Assembly (NCBI RefSeq): GCF_025148635.1
Contig: NZ_CP102269.1
Location: 2,294,001 to 2,358,000 of the forward strand
DNA: 64,000 nt
DNA from: Butyricimonas virosa
GTDB lineage: Bacteria; Bacteroidota; Bacteroidia; Bacteroidales; Marinifilaceae
Reading direction: 5' to 3'
Part shown: piece after piece, positions 8,132 through 17,700 of the stretch
Numbering within the stretch: the stretch's first letter is position 1
Layout of the letters: each line of letters begins with the position of its first letter
Translations under genes and position numbers: made by a program
Notes under the pieces: generated by a model
The model's input: the letters and a program-made list of their open reading frames with translations, nothing else
Told to the model about the DNA's origin: nothing
Databases searched by the model: none

Positions 8132-8713
8132 ATGCGTCCGATAGATCAAGAGATTTGCTCGTTATTAAAAGTGCGGAAGATTGGCGGAATGGAACTTCTG
8201 TTTCGTGAATACTACAAGCCGTTGGTGGTTTGGGCCACGACTTTTTTACATGATACCCAGCGGGCCGAAGATATTGTGCAGGACTTTTTCGTGAAACTTT
8301 GGGAAAAACCTTATTCCGCGTTACTTCCGGAAACGTTGAAATCTTACCTGTTTACCTCTATTCGTAATCTGGCATTAAACCAGTTAGATAAAATCGATCC
8401 TTTGCGTCGGGCTTGTGATGTGGCTTACTGCGATAGCCCTTGGAATGAGTATGATAACTTTGAGGACGAAGTTTTTCGGAGTGTCGAGGAGGAACTGGAA
8501 AAATTGACTCCCCGGGCGCAGGACGTGATCCGTAAAATATATTTGGAAGGAATGAAATATAAGGATGTGGCAGATGAGTTGGGAATATCTGTTGCCACGG
8601 TAAATAGTATTCTGGTAAGAGCATTAAAAAAACTACGTCAACGGTCTGATAATAACGATAAATTGGCAATCTATTTGTTTTTTCTTGAAAAAAGTTTGAT
8701 TTTAGAGCAATGA
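8132..8713 (+). CDS. ECF RNA polymerase sigma factor (Bacteroidetes type), locus 1
   Basis: An extracytoplasmic-function sigma factor of 193 residues. Region 2 covers about 22-95 (FREYYKPLVVWATTFLHDTQRAEDIVQDFFVKLWEK), with the DNA-melting segment SYLFTSIRNLALNQLDK. Region 4 covers about 130-180 (LTPRAQDVIRKIYLEGMKYKDVADELGISVATVNSIL, a helix-turn-helix). In Bacteroidetes such factors are paired with a FecR anti-sigma protein and drive a SusC/SusD transport operon. The FecR gene follows directly, but SusC/SusD now lie 4.8 kb further on, beyond inserted DNA. Confidence 0.93.
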   Translation: MRPIDQEICSLLKVRKIGGMELLFREYYKPLVVWATTFLHDTQRAEDIVQDFFVKLWEKPYSALLPETLKSYLFTSIRNLALNQLDKIDPLRRACDVAYCDSPWNEYDNFEDEVFRSVEEELEKLTPRAQDVIRKIYLEGMKYKDVADELGISVATVNSILVRALKKLRQRSDNNDKLAIYLFFLEKSLILEQ

Positions 8714-8758
8714 TTTTTGTTGTTGAACTGTATTATAGTTATAAAATGGATTATAACT

Positions 8759-9919
8759 ATGATAGAGCAAAACGAAATAGATGAAAAATTACTGGCGTAT
8801 CTTCTTGATGAGCTGGATGATGTCGAGCGGGAGGAAGTCAAGGCATGGCTCGAAGAGTGTGAATGTAACAAGGAATATTTTCGGGAATTTCAACGGGTAC
8901 ATCTGGAATTTCAATGGGGTGTATATGCCCGGGAGGTAAAATCGGATTTCAATGTCTTGCGGAAAAAATTGAGAAAGCACTCTTCTCTCCAAGTTTGGTA
9001 TGGCGTGGCCGCTGCCGTGGTGATATTACTGAGTGTGGGTGGAATGCTATTATGGAATTCGGGAGAGATAGAGGAAAAACCGGTACAGGTGGCAAAAAAG
9101 GTAACCATTCAACCGGGAAAATCACAGGCCATATTAGTGTTGTCTTCGGGAGAGGAAGTGGCGATGGGTAATGTTTCCCGGCAATTGGAAGAAAAGGACG
9201 GAACTTCTGTTGTGGTGAGTGAAACAGGTCGAATCTCCTACCAGTCAGCCGAGGGTAAAGGAGGAATAACCAAGGATACTGCCAGAGTAATGAATCGTTT
9301 GGTTATCCCGAGAGGAGGAGAATTTAATCTAACTTTGTCCGACGGAACCCATGTGTGGCTGAATGCCGAGACCGAGTTGCGTTATCCGGTACAATTTAAT
9401 GGAAAAGAGCGGGTCGTTTATTTGAAAGGGGAGGCTTATTTTGAGGTTTCCAAGAATAAGGAAAAGCCTTTCTTAGTACAGGTTGATGATATGTCAGTCA
9501 AAGTGTACGGAACGGAATTCAACGTGAATACCTACAACAACATCGAGACGGTTCTCGTGACGGGAAGTGTGAGTATGAATCAAGGTGGAAAAGAGGTGTT
9601 GTTGAAACCTAACCAGAAAGGCGTGTTTGATCAAGTGTCGGGTAAAATCACGGTGGCGGATGTGGATGTATTGGCGTACGTGTCGTGGAAAAACGGGGAT
9701 TTCATTTTCCGGAATGAATCTCTGAATTCGATTATGGATAAATTGAGTCGGTGGTACGGGTTGGAAGTACTTTACCAGGATGCTAGGTTACAGAATGTAC
9801 GATTGTCCGGAAACTTGAAACGTTACAAGGACGTACGGGAATTGTTTGTTTCTTTTGAAAAAATATCAGATGCACGTTTTAAAGTACAAGGAAATAAAGT
9901 AATAGTAAGTAGTAAATAA
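8759..9919 (+). CDS. FecR family anti-sigma / transmembrane sensor protein, locus 1
   Basis: Inner-membrane sensor of about 386 residues. It has a cytoplasmic N-terminal anti-sigma part (about 1-75), one membrane span (WYGVAAAVVILLSVGGMLLW), then the periplasmic FecR domain (RLVIPRGGEFNLTLSDGTHVWLNAE, RVVYLKGEAYFEV, KVYGTEFNVN) and a C-terminal STN-like/DUF4974 domain that meets the SusC signalling domain. The frame is open from an upstream TTG at 8717, but the ATG at 8759 begins the conserved sequence (MIEQNEIDEKLL) and is preferred. It is expected to hold the neighbouring sigma factor until the receptor signals. Its partner SusC is the one at 14711, separated from it by mobile DNA. Confidence 0.9.
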   Translation: MIEQNEIDEKLLAYLLDELDDVEREEVKAWLEECECNKEYFREFQRVHLEFQWGVYAREVKSDFNVLRKKLRKHSSLQVWYGVAAAVVILLSVGGMLLWNSGEIEEKPVQVAKKVTIQPGKSQAILVLSSGEEVAMGNVSRQLEEKDGTSVVVSETGRISYQSAEGKGGITKDTARVMNRLVIPRGGEFNLTLSDGTHVWLNAETELRYPVQFNGKERVVYLKGEAYFEVSKNKEKPFLVQVDDMSVKVYGTEFNVNTYNNIETVLVTGSVSMNQGGKEVLLKPNQKGVFDQVSGKITVADVDVLAYVSWKNGDFIFRNESLNSIMDKLSRWYGLEVLYQDARLQNVRLSGNLKRYKDVRELFVSFEKISDARFKVQGNKVIVSSK

Positions 9920-10347
9920 AAAAAGTGAAGATGTTTCCCCCATCTCCACCTTTTGAAAGATCAATGAATAGGTCCATTGGCAAGCGGATACCTATTCAGA
10001 ATGTATAATCTTACTGGCACAAAGTTACTACAAAAAAGTGAAATGCGGAAAGTTATAGTGATAGAATTGAGTTACAAGGGTTTTAGTTGAAGTGGCGATA
10101 ATTCGTGAAGCCATTACAATCCCTGCCGAAGCCAAATCCTGACGCCGCAACGTTACTTGTTCGTAACCATGCCCGAAAATGCGACAAACGGGTACGGATA
10201 GCGAAACAATACGTTAAGGAATAGTGAGTTACCGATAACTCACGCAAAAATTTCGGTTACGGAAAAAGATTGCTCCGTTCCTCCCCGTTTTGCGTACCGA
10301 CACCGGACTCTTCACCAACTAATTTTGAAACCAAAAAATTAAGGACG
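9920..10347. other. Gene-free boundary between FecR and integrase remnant
   Basis: 428 bp without a gene. It contains a hairpin with 9-bp perfect arms (9965-9973 with 9990-9998) just after FecR, possibly a transcription attenuator or terminator lacking a T-run, and a second perfect 8-bp hairpin (10224-10231 with 10236-10243, 4-nt loop) upstream of the integrase. The base composition shifts from AT-rich host DNA to GC-richer sequence around 10100, so the edge of the inserted element is probably between 10000 and 10100. I could not define an attachment site. Confidence 0.5.
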
Positions 10348-11088
10348 ATGAAGAGTACATTTTCAGTAATCTATTACCTCAAGCGTCAGGTAGTGAAAAA
10401 GGACGGGACAGTACCCGTCATGGGACGCATCACGGTGGACGGCAGCCAGACGCAGTTCAGCTGCAAGCTGACAGTCGATCCGAAACTGTGGGACACCAAA
10501 GGTGGACGTGTCACAGGCAGAAGCGCGGCGGCACTCGAAACGAACCGTATGCTTGACAAGATGCGGGTGCGCATCAATAGGCACTATCAGGAAATCATGG
10601 AACGTGACAACTTCGTCACGGCTGAGAAGGTGAAGAACGCTTTTCTCGGACTGGAACACCGCTACCACACGCTGATGCAGGTGTACCGTCGTCACAATGA
10701 GGACTATGAGAAACAGGTGGAAGCAGGCATGAAAGCAAAAGGTACACTGGAAAAGTACCGTATCGTTTACAAGCACCTGCAAGAGTTCCTCGACATCCGC
10801 TACCATGTGAAGGACATCGCACTGAAAGAGCTTACCCCCGCTTTCATCTCCGACTTCGAGATGTTCCTGCGCACGGACAAACACTGCTGCACCAATACCG
10901 TGTGGCTGTACGTCTGCCCGCTACGGACGATGGTGTTCATCGCCATCAACAACGAGTGGCTGACACGCGACCCGTTCCGCGAGTATGAAATCAAGAAGGA
11001 GGAAACAACACGCAGTTTTCTGACCAAAGAGGAAATACGCCTGCTGATTGGAAAATCCACTCAAAGTAGTCCCCTTAATTCACAGTAA
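10348..11088 (+). pseudogene. Site-specific tyrosine integrase, truncated by IS21-family insertion
   Basis: N-terminal part of a Bacteroidetes mobile-element integrase of the tyrosine-recombinase family. Visible are the arm-binding domain (STFSVIYYLKRQVVKKDGTVP, about 3-23) and the SAM-like core-binding domain (TLMQVYRRHNEDYEKQVEAG to DPFREYEIKKEE, about 108-220). The catalytic domain with its Arg-His-Arg-Tyr residues is missing: genuine sequence ends at about 11048, where the insertion sequence begins, and the frame runs on 40 nt into it. ATG 10348 with AAGGA 4 nt upstream is the natural start. Complete relatives are about 400 residues; about 233 remain. The rest is not found on the other side of the insertion sequence. 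Confidence 0.88.
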
Positions 11089-11201
11089 TTTGACCCCTGT
11101 TAAATTTTCCCATTCTCCCTTCTGTTTATTCTTGTTTTCTTCGTATTCTTCCTGTCCGTTATGCCGGGTTCTACATTAAATTTCGTTTACAAATATAACG
11201 A

Positions 11202-11939
11202 TTATTTTTTACTTTTACATTTCCGCAGCGACTCCCCGAAGAGTTCAATGCGTATGGCCTGATGCACAATTCTGTCCAGAACGGCATCGGCAATCGTCTT
11301 TTCTCCAATAACGTCATACCAGTCTTTTACCGGTACCTGTGATGTTATGATGGTAGATTTTTTACCATGCCTGTCCTCTATGATATCCATCAGATTCATC
11401 CGCCCCTGGGAATCGAAAGGTTGTATACCAAAATCATCCAGTATAAGCATATCCAACCTTTCGATTTTCTTGAGTTCTTGCAGGATTGTACCTTTTGCCT
11501 TGGCAACCTTAAGCATCCCCATAAGTCTGGATGTATTGGCATATAACACTTTATATCCTTTTTGGCAAGCCTGGAAGCCAAAAGCTGTTGCCAGATAACT
11601 TTTACCTGTTCCGGCGCTTCCGGTAATAAACAGGTCTTTGCGCTCTCTGACAAAAGTCAGGTCGGCCAAACGCAGGGTAAGGTTCTTGTCCAGCCCCCTT
11701 TCCACCGAGAAGTCTATTTCTTCAATGGTGGCCTTGTATCTGAAGGAGGCCTGACGGATAGCCCTCTCTACCGCACGGTTTCTGCGGTCATCCCATTCAC
11801 TTGAAACCAGCCATGAGACGAACTGGTCGGTAGTCATACTCTCTGTCCGATGTGTTTCCAAACTTGTTTTAAAGGCATAATACATACCTTTAAGGTTCAT
11901 TCCTAACATCTTTTCCAATGTATCCTGATTCATTTCCAT
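11202..11939 (-). CDS. istB: IS21-family helper ATPase IstB
   Basis: AAA+ ATPase of 245 residues that helps the IstA transposase choose targets and assemble. Walker A reads GSAGTGKS and Walker B LDMLILDDFG, followed by sensor-region sequence TIITSQVPVKDWYD. The reverse-strand frame is open further upstream, but that extension overlaps istA in another frame; ATG 11939 (MEMNQDTLEKM) begins the family-like sequence. It lies 16 nt after the istA stop, the usual istA-istB order. Length is normal and the gene looks intact. Confidence 0.92.
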   Translation of the reverse strand: MEMNQDTLEKMLGMNLKGMYYAFKTSLETHRTESMTTDQFVSWLVSSEWDDRRNRAVERAIRQASFRYKATIEEIDFSVERGLDKNLTLRLADLTFVRERKDLFITGSAGTGKSYLATAFGFQACQKGYKVLYANTSRLMGMLKVAKAKGTILQELKKIERLDMLILDDFGIQPFDSQGRMNLMDIIEDRHGKKSTIITSQVPVKDWYDVIGEKTIADAVLDRIVHQAIRIELFGESLRKCKSKK

Positions 11940-11955
11940 ATTGCATCTGGTTGGT

Positions 11956-13512
11956 TTATTGATAATATTCTTTTCCTCTGATATTCTCATGGGAAGGCAT
12001 CTCCGTTTCTTGCCCGGCACTGTCTTCCAACGGGAACTCATCCTGCCGGTTGTTAAGGATGCGCTCAATGATGGGGTAATTGTACAGACCGTAACTTGTA
12101 GCCCAACGACAGGCATTGGTCAGTCGGGTGTTGCCGACCCTGCGTGCGAAGCTAAGAATGCCCTGGCACGATTTATAGGCTTGCTCCGGATGTTTTTTCT
12201 CTTCCATCACCCGACGGATATATGCCTCCACGTCCGGATGGATAGCTGCCGCCTCATGTATAAATTTGTCCGGGTTCCATTCCGTGATATAGCGATGGTG
12301 TGAAGCCAGATGCTCTTCCAGGGTCGTGTACCGGCAACGGGCCCTGTTGCGGGTATGGGTGGCAATCAGCTCGTAGCCGTAATAGATGCATACCTGGCGT
12401 GAGGTATATGACAGGATGACTTTCTTGCCTATATAGCGGCAAGGCACGCTGTAGTAATGGGCATCTTCCCCCAGGCGGACATGGCCGTTTTTCATCACGG
12501 TAGCCCTGTAACGATGCCTGAGTTCAAAGCGGATGGGATTTAGTTTGCGCAGGGAATCACGTTCTATCTCCTCGAACTGTTCCCGCCGACTGTATTTGCG
12601 GCCTGTGAGCGGAGTGTTGTTATGGAGTTCCAATGCCACGCGGATAGCCGCGTTCAGTGAATCCAGGTCATAAAACTCGCGTTCCTGTATCTTGGGATAG
12701 ATACTGCGGTAAATCAGTTTAACGGCACCTTCCACCAGCGCCTTGTCACGTGGCTTGTAAGCCCTGGCGGGGATTACGGTACAGCCGTAATGTTCGGCAA
12801 AAGCGGCAAAGTCTTCATTCAGGATAGCCTCGTATTTACTGCTCTTGGTAACGGCAGACTTGAGATTATCCGGGATGATGGCGGAGGGAACTCCCTGGTA
12901 GTATAACAGGGCGTTTTCCGAAGCACGGATCAAGTCCTCTTTTTTCTGGCTCATGACAGCTTCCACATAGGTTAACTGGCTGCAAGGAAGAATCGCGACA
13001 AAAACCTCCACAGGAATGATTTCTCCCGTATCAAGGTCGATGATGGAAAGTTTGTCGCCGGCGAAGTCTATGAACATTTTATCACCGGCTTTATGCTCAA
13101 GATGCATGATGGGACGGCTGCAGGCTATATATTGCTGAATCAGAATATAGAAGCGGGTGCGTCCGTAGCCATCCGGATGGGAAGAAAGGTACTCGCGATG
13201 CAATGCCTCGCGGGTAACACCTTTCTTCTTAAGCCGCTTGCAATACTCGGGTAACAACGACTTTAGTTCTCCCAGCCGTTCACTTTCCGTCTTTACTCTG
13301 CTCTTTTCGTGGAATAACTTTGAGAGTTCCTGGTCCGGCAGGGACAACATCTGCTCATAATCCAAACCGCTACGTTGAAATACTTGTAAGTATTTCTTGA
13401 CCGTGTTGCGAGAGACGCTTAACATACTGCTGATACTTTTGGTCCCATGACCCTGGGAGTAACAGCGTAACACTTGACGAATCTTTTCCATTCCTAATTG
13501 TTTATTGGGCAT
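11956..13512 (-). CDS. istA: IS21-family transposase IstA
   Basis: DDE transposase of 518 residues. The N-terminal helix-turn-helix (GHGTKSISSMLSVSRNTVKKYL, about 17-38) binds the terminal repeats. The integrase core follows: first Asp in KMFIDFAGDKLSIID, second Asp in AIIPDNLKSAV, and Glu in DKALVEGAVKLIYR. A C-terminal domain contains the YYSVPCRYIGKKV segment. The frame is intact with no internal stop, so the element may still be active, given that istB is also intact. Confidence 0.93.
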   Translation of the reverse strand: MPNKQLGMEKIRQVLRCYSQGHGTKSISSMLSVSRNTVKKYLQVFQRSGLDYEQMLSLPDQELSKLFHEKSRVKTESERLGELKSLLPEYCKRLKKKGVTREALHREYLSSHPDGYGRTRFYILIQQYIACSRPIMHLEHKAGDKMFIDFAGDKLSIIDLDTGEIIPVEVFVAILPCSQLTYVEAVMSQKKEDLIRASENALLYYQGVPSAIIPDNLKSAVTKSSKYEAILNEDFAAFAEHYGCTVIPARAYKPRDKALVEGAVKLIYRSIYPKIQEREFYDLDSLNAAIRVALELHNNTPLTGRKYSRREQFEEIERDSLRKLNPIRFELRHRYRATVMKNGHVRLGEDAHYYSVPCRYIGKKVILSYTSRQVCIYYGYELIATHTRNRARCRYTTLEEHLASHHRYITEWNPDKFIHEAAAIHPDVEAYIRRVMEEKKHPEQAYKSCQGILSFARRVGNTRLTNACRWATSYGLYNYPIIERILNNRQDEFPLEDSAGQETEMPSHENIRGKEYYQ

Positions 13513-13585
13513 AAATGACTTTTATTTGTTTTTAACAAACAAAATAGAATTATAGACCGGATAAACAAAAATCAAACTCACTTTT

Positions 13586-13654
13586 GGGGGATCATTTTAA
13601 AGTGAATTTAAGGGATCACTTTCGAGTGAATTTAGGGGATCACTTTAAAGTGGA
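13586..13654. repeat. Tandem transposase-binding repeats inside the IS21 right end
   Basis: Three imperfect copies of about 24 nt (13586-13610, 13611-13634, 13635-13654), each built as GGGATCA-n-TTT-nn-AGTGAATTTA. They lie between the istA start and the terminal inverted repeat. Confidence 0.75.
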
Positions 13655-13685
13655 CGGAAGGGGGCAAATATGAGTGAATTTTCCA

Positions 13686-14550
13686 CATATCTTCGCTGTT
13701 TTTAATTTTTTTGTTTTTTATGCGGATTCAAGAGCTGAGGGAGTTGAGTTTCAAACTATCTTATCTGCCTCTCGTTTATCCGACATTTTTTTTATGCGTC
13801 TTTCTGTCGCATCGGTCGTTTTCGTTTCGGGTGCTTGAAAAGGTAGGGATTAGGGAATGCAAGGTTTTTCGGGGAAATACTACCCGAAGGGCTGGAGATT
13901 TCCGCAGAAAACAGGAGGCTTGACCTTGCTTTCCCGTCCAATCCCGGAATTACCTTTGCGCCCAGAACGAAAATGACTGACTGATGCGGCTTACTGAAAG
14001 GCGCAAAATGGAGGTAAACGAAAACAGAGGCAGATTAGGTAGAAAAAACTTTAGGGGAAAATCCGTAAAAAGAGGAAACCGTCTGAAAGAAAAAGACATC
14101 ACCGGAAGCGTGAAAAGGGCAAACCACGACAAAGGAAGTATGATTGTTTCCGTTCCGACGGAACTTGTCCAGCCGGGCGGCAACAATCATTCTTCCCGGT
14201 TTGTCCGGCTGTGTGTGACCGCCTGTTTCATTCATGAGGCAGGCTGACACACTCTGCATTCACTTTCCGCTTCCGGCAAAAGGGACAGCAAAAAAAGAAA
14301 AATCATCTGGTAGCCCGTAAAAGCACCTCTTGGCATAGACGCAAAAGAAAGGGGCATTGCGTCATCAGTCTAAACATCGTTTAGGCGTGAGGCAATGCCC
14401 TTTTCTCCGGCTATGCGGTAGTCGGCACACGATTGTTCAAAACTCGTTTTTGGCAATGGTGTTCCGACAAACAAAACCGCTTTTACGGAAAAATCTTATG
14501 AATGAGGGGATAAAAAACGGGAGTTTATATCAAAATCTCGAATTAAATAG
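13686..14550. other. Remnant of an integrative mobile element, no intact gene
   Basis: About 865 bp between the insertion sequence and the SusC promoter region, without a recognisable gene. Short open frames exist (13711-13923, 13984-14247, 14357-14578) but I recognise no family in them. The texture resembles the intergenic parts of Bacteroides conjugative or mobilisable elements, which is an impression and not a match. It contains the strong hairpin listed separately. Together with the truncated integrase it is best read as the decayed remainder of one integrated element. Confidence 0.45.
14351..14405 (+). terminator. Long hairpin terminator in mobile-element remnant
   Basis: Arms GGGCATTGC (14352-14360) and GCAATGCCC (14392-14400) pair perfectly; pairing extends inward with one mismatch, and an inner hairpin (CTAAAC-ATC-GTTTAG) caps it. 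TTTT follows at 14401. It would stop transcription running from the insertion towards SusC. Confidence 0.7.
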
Positions 14551-14551
14551 C

Positions 14552-14560
14552 TACTTTTGC
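14552..14560 (+). promoter_or_regulatory. Candidate -7 element upstream of locus 1 SusC
   Basis: TACTTTTGC matches the Bacteroidetes -7 consensus TAnnTTTGC and lies about 150 nt before the SusC start. No good TTTG is found at the -33 distance (the nearest is GTTTA at 14523), so it is only a candidate. If used, SusC would have a roughly 145-nt leader and could be expressed without the sigma/FecR pair upstream. Confidence 0.4.
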
Positions 14561-14710
14561 ATAGGAAGAGTTCTTTGAAGGTTACGCAATGCGCAGAAAG
14601 ATAATGCAGTAGATAACTAACTAAATCGTAACCTATTACTATCAAGAGCAATTAACCTACGCTCATTTCCAATAAATTACACTCTTTTCGTAACTTCTAA
14701 TAACAAAGTT

Positions 14711-17700
14711 ATGAAATCTAATTGGAAAAGCGCTGTTTTCAGCGTGAAAAAATCAAAGACTTTTAAAATTATGAGACTGTTGATGATTTTTTGTTTCTTT
14801 TTCGTTTCCGGGGCCATGGCGAATGGTTACTCGCAGGAGCAAGTTGTTTCCCTTAATTTGCATCAATGCGACGTGAACACGTTGTGTCAGGAAATATGGA
14901 AACAGACTGGGTTACGCTTCATTTATAATGAAGAACACGTGAAAAATCTGACAGCTTTTGATGTGAAGGCGGACAAGAAAACGGTGCGGGAAGTGTTGGA
15001 TCAGGTTTTTGACAACACTTCGTTGCGTTATTTCTTCGAGCAAGATATTATTTATATCCTTGCGAAGAGTGGTCAGGTGAAAAAGCAGGAAACAAAACAG
15101 GCTTCCGGAACGGTAAAGGATAAAAAAGGAGAGCCACTTCCGGGAGTAACGGTGTTGATTAAGGGAACTCATAACGGGGTGGTAACCGACATTGACGGAA
15201 ACTTTATGATTAAGATTCCGAGAGACACGGTCACTTTTGTCTTCTCTTTCGTGGGAATGAAAAAACAAGAGGTGAAATATACTCCCGGCAAAAAACTGAA
15301 CATCGTGATGGAAGAAGATGTGGAGCAGATGGAGGAAGTGGTCGTGACGGGATACCAAACCCTGTCAAAAGAGAGAAATGCCGGTTCTTTCGGTATTGTT
15401 TCCGGTAGCGAGATTAAAGAGCGTGTTGGATTGACCGGTAGCGTGTTGGAAAGTATGGAGGGATTGACTTCCGGTTTGAATATCAACTATGCCGACGGAC
15501 AGGATAAATACTTGATCCGGGGATTAACTTCCATTTCATCCAACCGGAGTCCGTTGTTCGTGGTTGACGGGGTTGCCATGAGTTCAGAGAATTTCGAGAA
15601 CATGGTAAATAGCAATGACATTGAAAGCATTACGTTTTTGAAAGATGCAACGGCTGCATCTATCTGGGGAGCCCGGGCGGCTAACGGTGTTGTCGTGATC
15701 ACGACGAAAAAAGGTAAAGATACCGATCGGAAGATTAAAATCAGTTATGACGGTTCCTTTACTTATAAGGGAATGCCTGATTTCGGTTATATGCAGTATA
15801 TGTCAAGCGGCACGTTAATCAAAAGTGCGACGGAAATATTTGATTCGGAATTTTATACTTGGAATGCGGTAACGACAACCAACAATGGTATTAGCGGATT
15901 CCTCCCGATCGTGTATCCTCACGAACTCCCGATGTACAAAGCTATCAATAAGGAGTATACCGAGGTACAAAGGGATGAGGAACTTGCGAGACTGGCCTCT
16001 CTGAATAATCGTTCGCAAATTGAAGATTTGTTCATGCAACCGGCTTTTTTCACCAATCATAGCCTTTCCTTCATGGGGGGAAGCGGGGTACATCGTTATT
16101 ACGGGTCCTTGGGTTTCGGTAATGATCAGACCAACGATAAAGTGCGGACGAATAAATATATGCTAAACCTGAAACAGGATTTTAATTTCACCGATTGGTT
16201 GAAAATTGATTTGACGGTCAATCTGGCCATGACAGATAAGAAAAATAAATCCATGTATTCGGTGAATAATAGTATATTACCCTATATGATGTTCAAAGAC
16301 GAGAATGGAAATGCGCTTTCTCATTCCGTGTTGAATTTTTACGAGCCGGATCGCTTGAATTACGAGAATTTAAGTGGAGTTAGTCTGGATTATATTCCTT
16401 TGGAAGACAATCGGGATGGATTCAATAAATCGACACTTCTGAATGCCCGGGTGAATGCCGGAATTGAAATCAAACTGTGGAAGGGCTTGAGTTATAGCGG
16501 TCGTTTCCAATACCAACGTAGCGGAGGTAAAGCCGAACAATTTAATGACCAAGAATCCTTCTCCGTGCGTCGGGAATTAGTGGAATTTGCTCAAGCTGCC
16601 ACGACAGAGAACGGGGTACCCACGTTCTATTTACCGGAAACCGGAGGTCATTACACGAATACCTCGACGTATAACACGGATTGGACTGTACGTAACCAGT
16701 TAATGTATGATCGAAACTTTGAAGAGAGTGCCTCTCACGTGACCGGTCTTGCCGGAATGGAGGTTCGGGGGACTTTGACCAATAGTCATGGCACCTTCTC
16801 TAGGGGATATGACCCGCAGACAATGACGTATAATTCTTATGACGAGGGCGAATTAATAAAAAACGGGATCAAGAATCCGATTTTAAAACAAGGAACGTCT
16901 GCCGTGAACAAATTGACAAAGAAACATTTCACGGATAGCGAGACCGAGTATCGTTTTGTCTCTTTCTATGCTAACGGGGCTTATACTTATAATTCCAAGT
17001 ACACGCTGAATGCCAGCATCCGTGTGGACCAATCAAATCTATTCGGGAGTGATCCGAGTGTTCAATACAAACCGGTATGGTCTGTTGGTGGAGCATGGAC
17101 CTTGGGACAAGAAAATTTCATGCAGCACATCGGTTGGCTCGATCGCTTGGTGCTTCGTTTTAGCTACGGTTTGGGAGGAAATTCTCCGGATCCGGGGTTG
17201 GGGGGGCCCTATGATGTATTGGTCGTGACACGGGATGCCGTCTATCCGGGGAAAGGGTATAACGTGGTGACCCCGGCTAATGATAAGTTGACTTGGGAAA
17301 AGACCCGGACAATCAATGTCGGGGTAGATTTTTCCGTGTTACAAGGACGTTTGAACGGAAGCTTGGATGCTTATTTCAAAAAGACAACCGATTTGTTGGG
17401 TAACGTGCCATTGAATCCTGTTACGGGTTGGGTGAATGCCTTGGCAAACTTGGGAACGATGACGAATAAGGGATTTGAATTTTCGCTGAATAGTCAGAAT
17501 ATGAGTGGCGTGTTTAACTGGTCAACGAATTTTACCTTGACTTACAATAAAAACACGATTGAAAAGTTATCCGTTGCAAATGCCTTATCTCCTTCCAGCA
17601 TTATCTATGAAAACTATGTAGAGGGATATGCTGCCGGTAGTTTATTTGCTTATCGTTGGGCAGGTTTGGATAATATGGGAGACCCGCAAGTGTATGATGA

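Larger units (their letters stand above)
11049..13685 (-). mobile_element. IS21-family insertion sequence (istA/istB), about 2.64 kb
   Basis: The ends are inverted repeats starting TGGAAAAT: left 5'-TGGAAAATCCACTCA at 11049, right complement TGGAAAATTCACTCA ending at 13685, with the typical TG...CA tips. Internal direct repeats resembling GGGATCACTTTnnAGTGAATTTA occur next to the right end (three copies, 13586-13654) and more loosely at the left, as expected for multiple transposase-binding sites in IS21-type elements. It carries istA and istB on the reverse strand. The flanking bases (CTGCTGAT before, CATATCTT after) show no target duplication. Confidence 0.9.

Noticed and set aside
8717..8758. 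Upstream TTG extension of the locus 1 FecR.
   Set aside because: The extra 14 residues are hydrophobic and not FecR-like; ATG 8759 begins the conserved part.
9941..14560. Possible direct repeats of a GTAnnTTTGC-type attachment site at the two edges of the locus 1 insertion.
   Set aside because: The best left match (near 10019-10028) is on the opposite strand to the right match (14552-14560), so they are not direct repeats; the right one also fits a promoter -7 box.
13711..14578. Short open frames in the remnant region after the IS21 element.
   Set aside because: No recognisable domain, poor starts and overlapping hairpin; treated as non-coding remnant.
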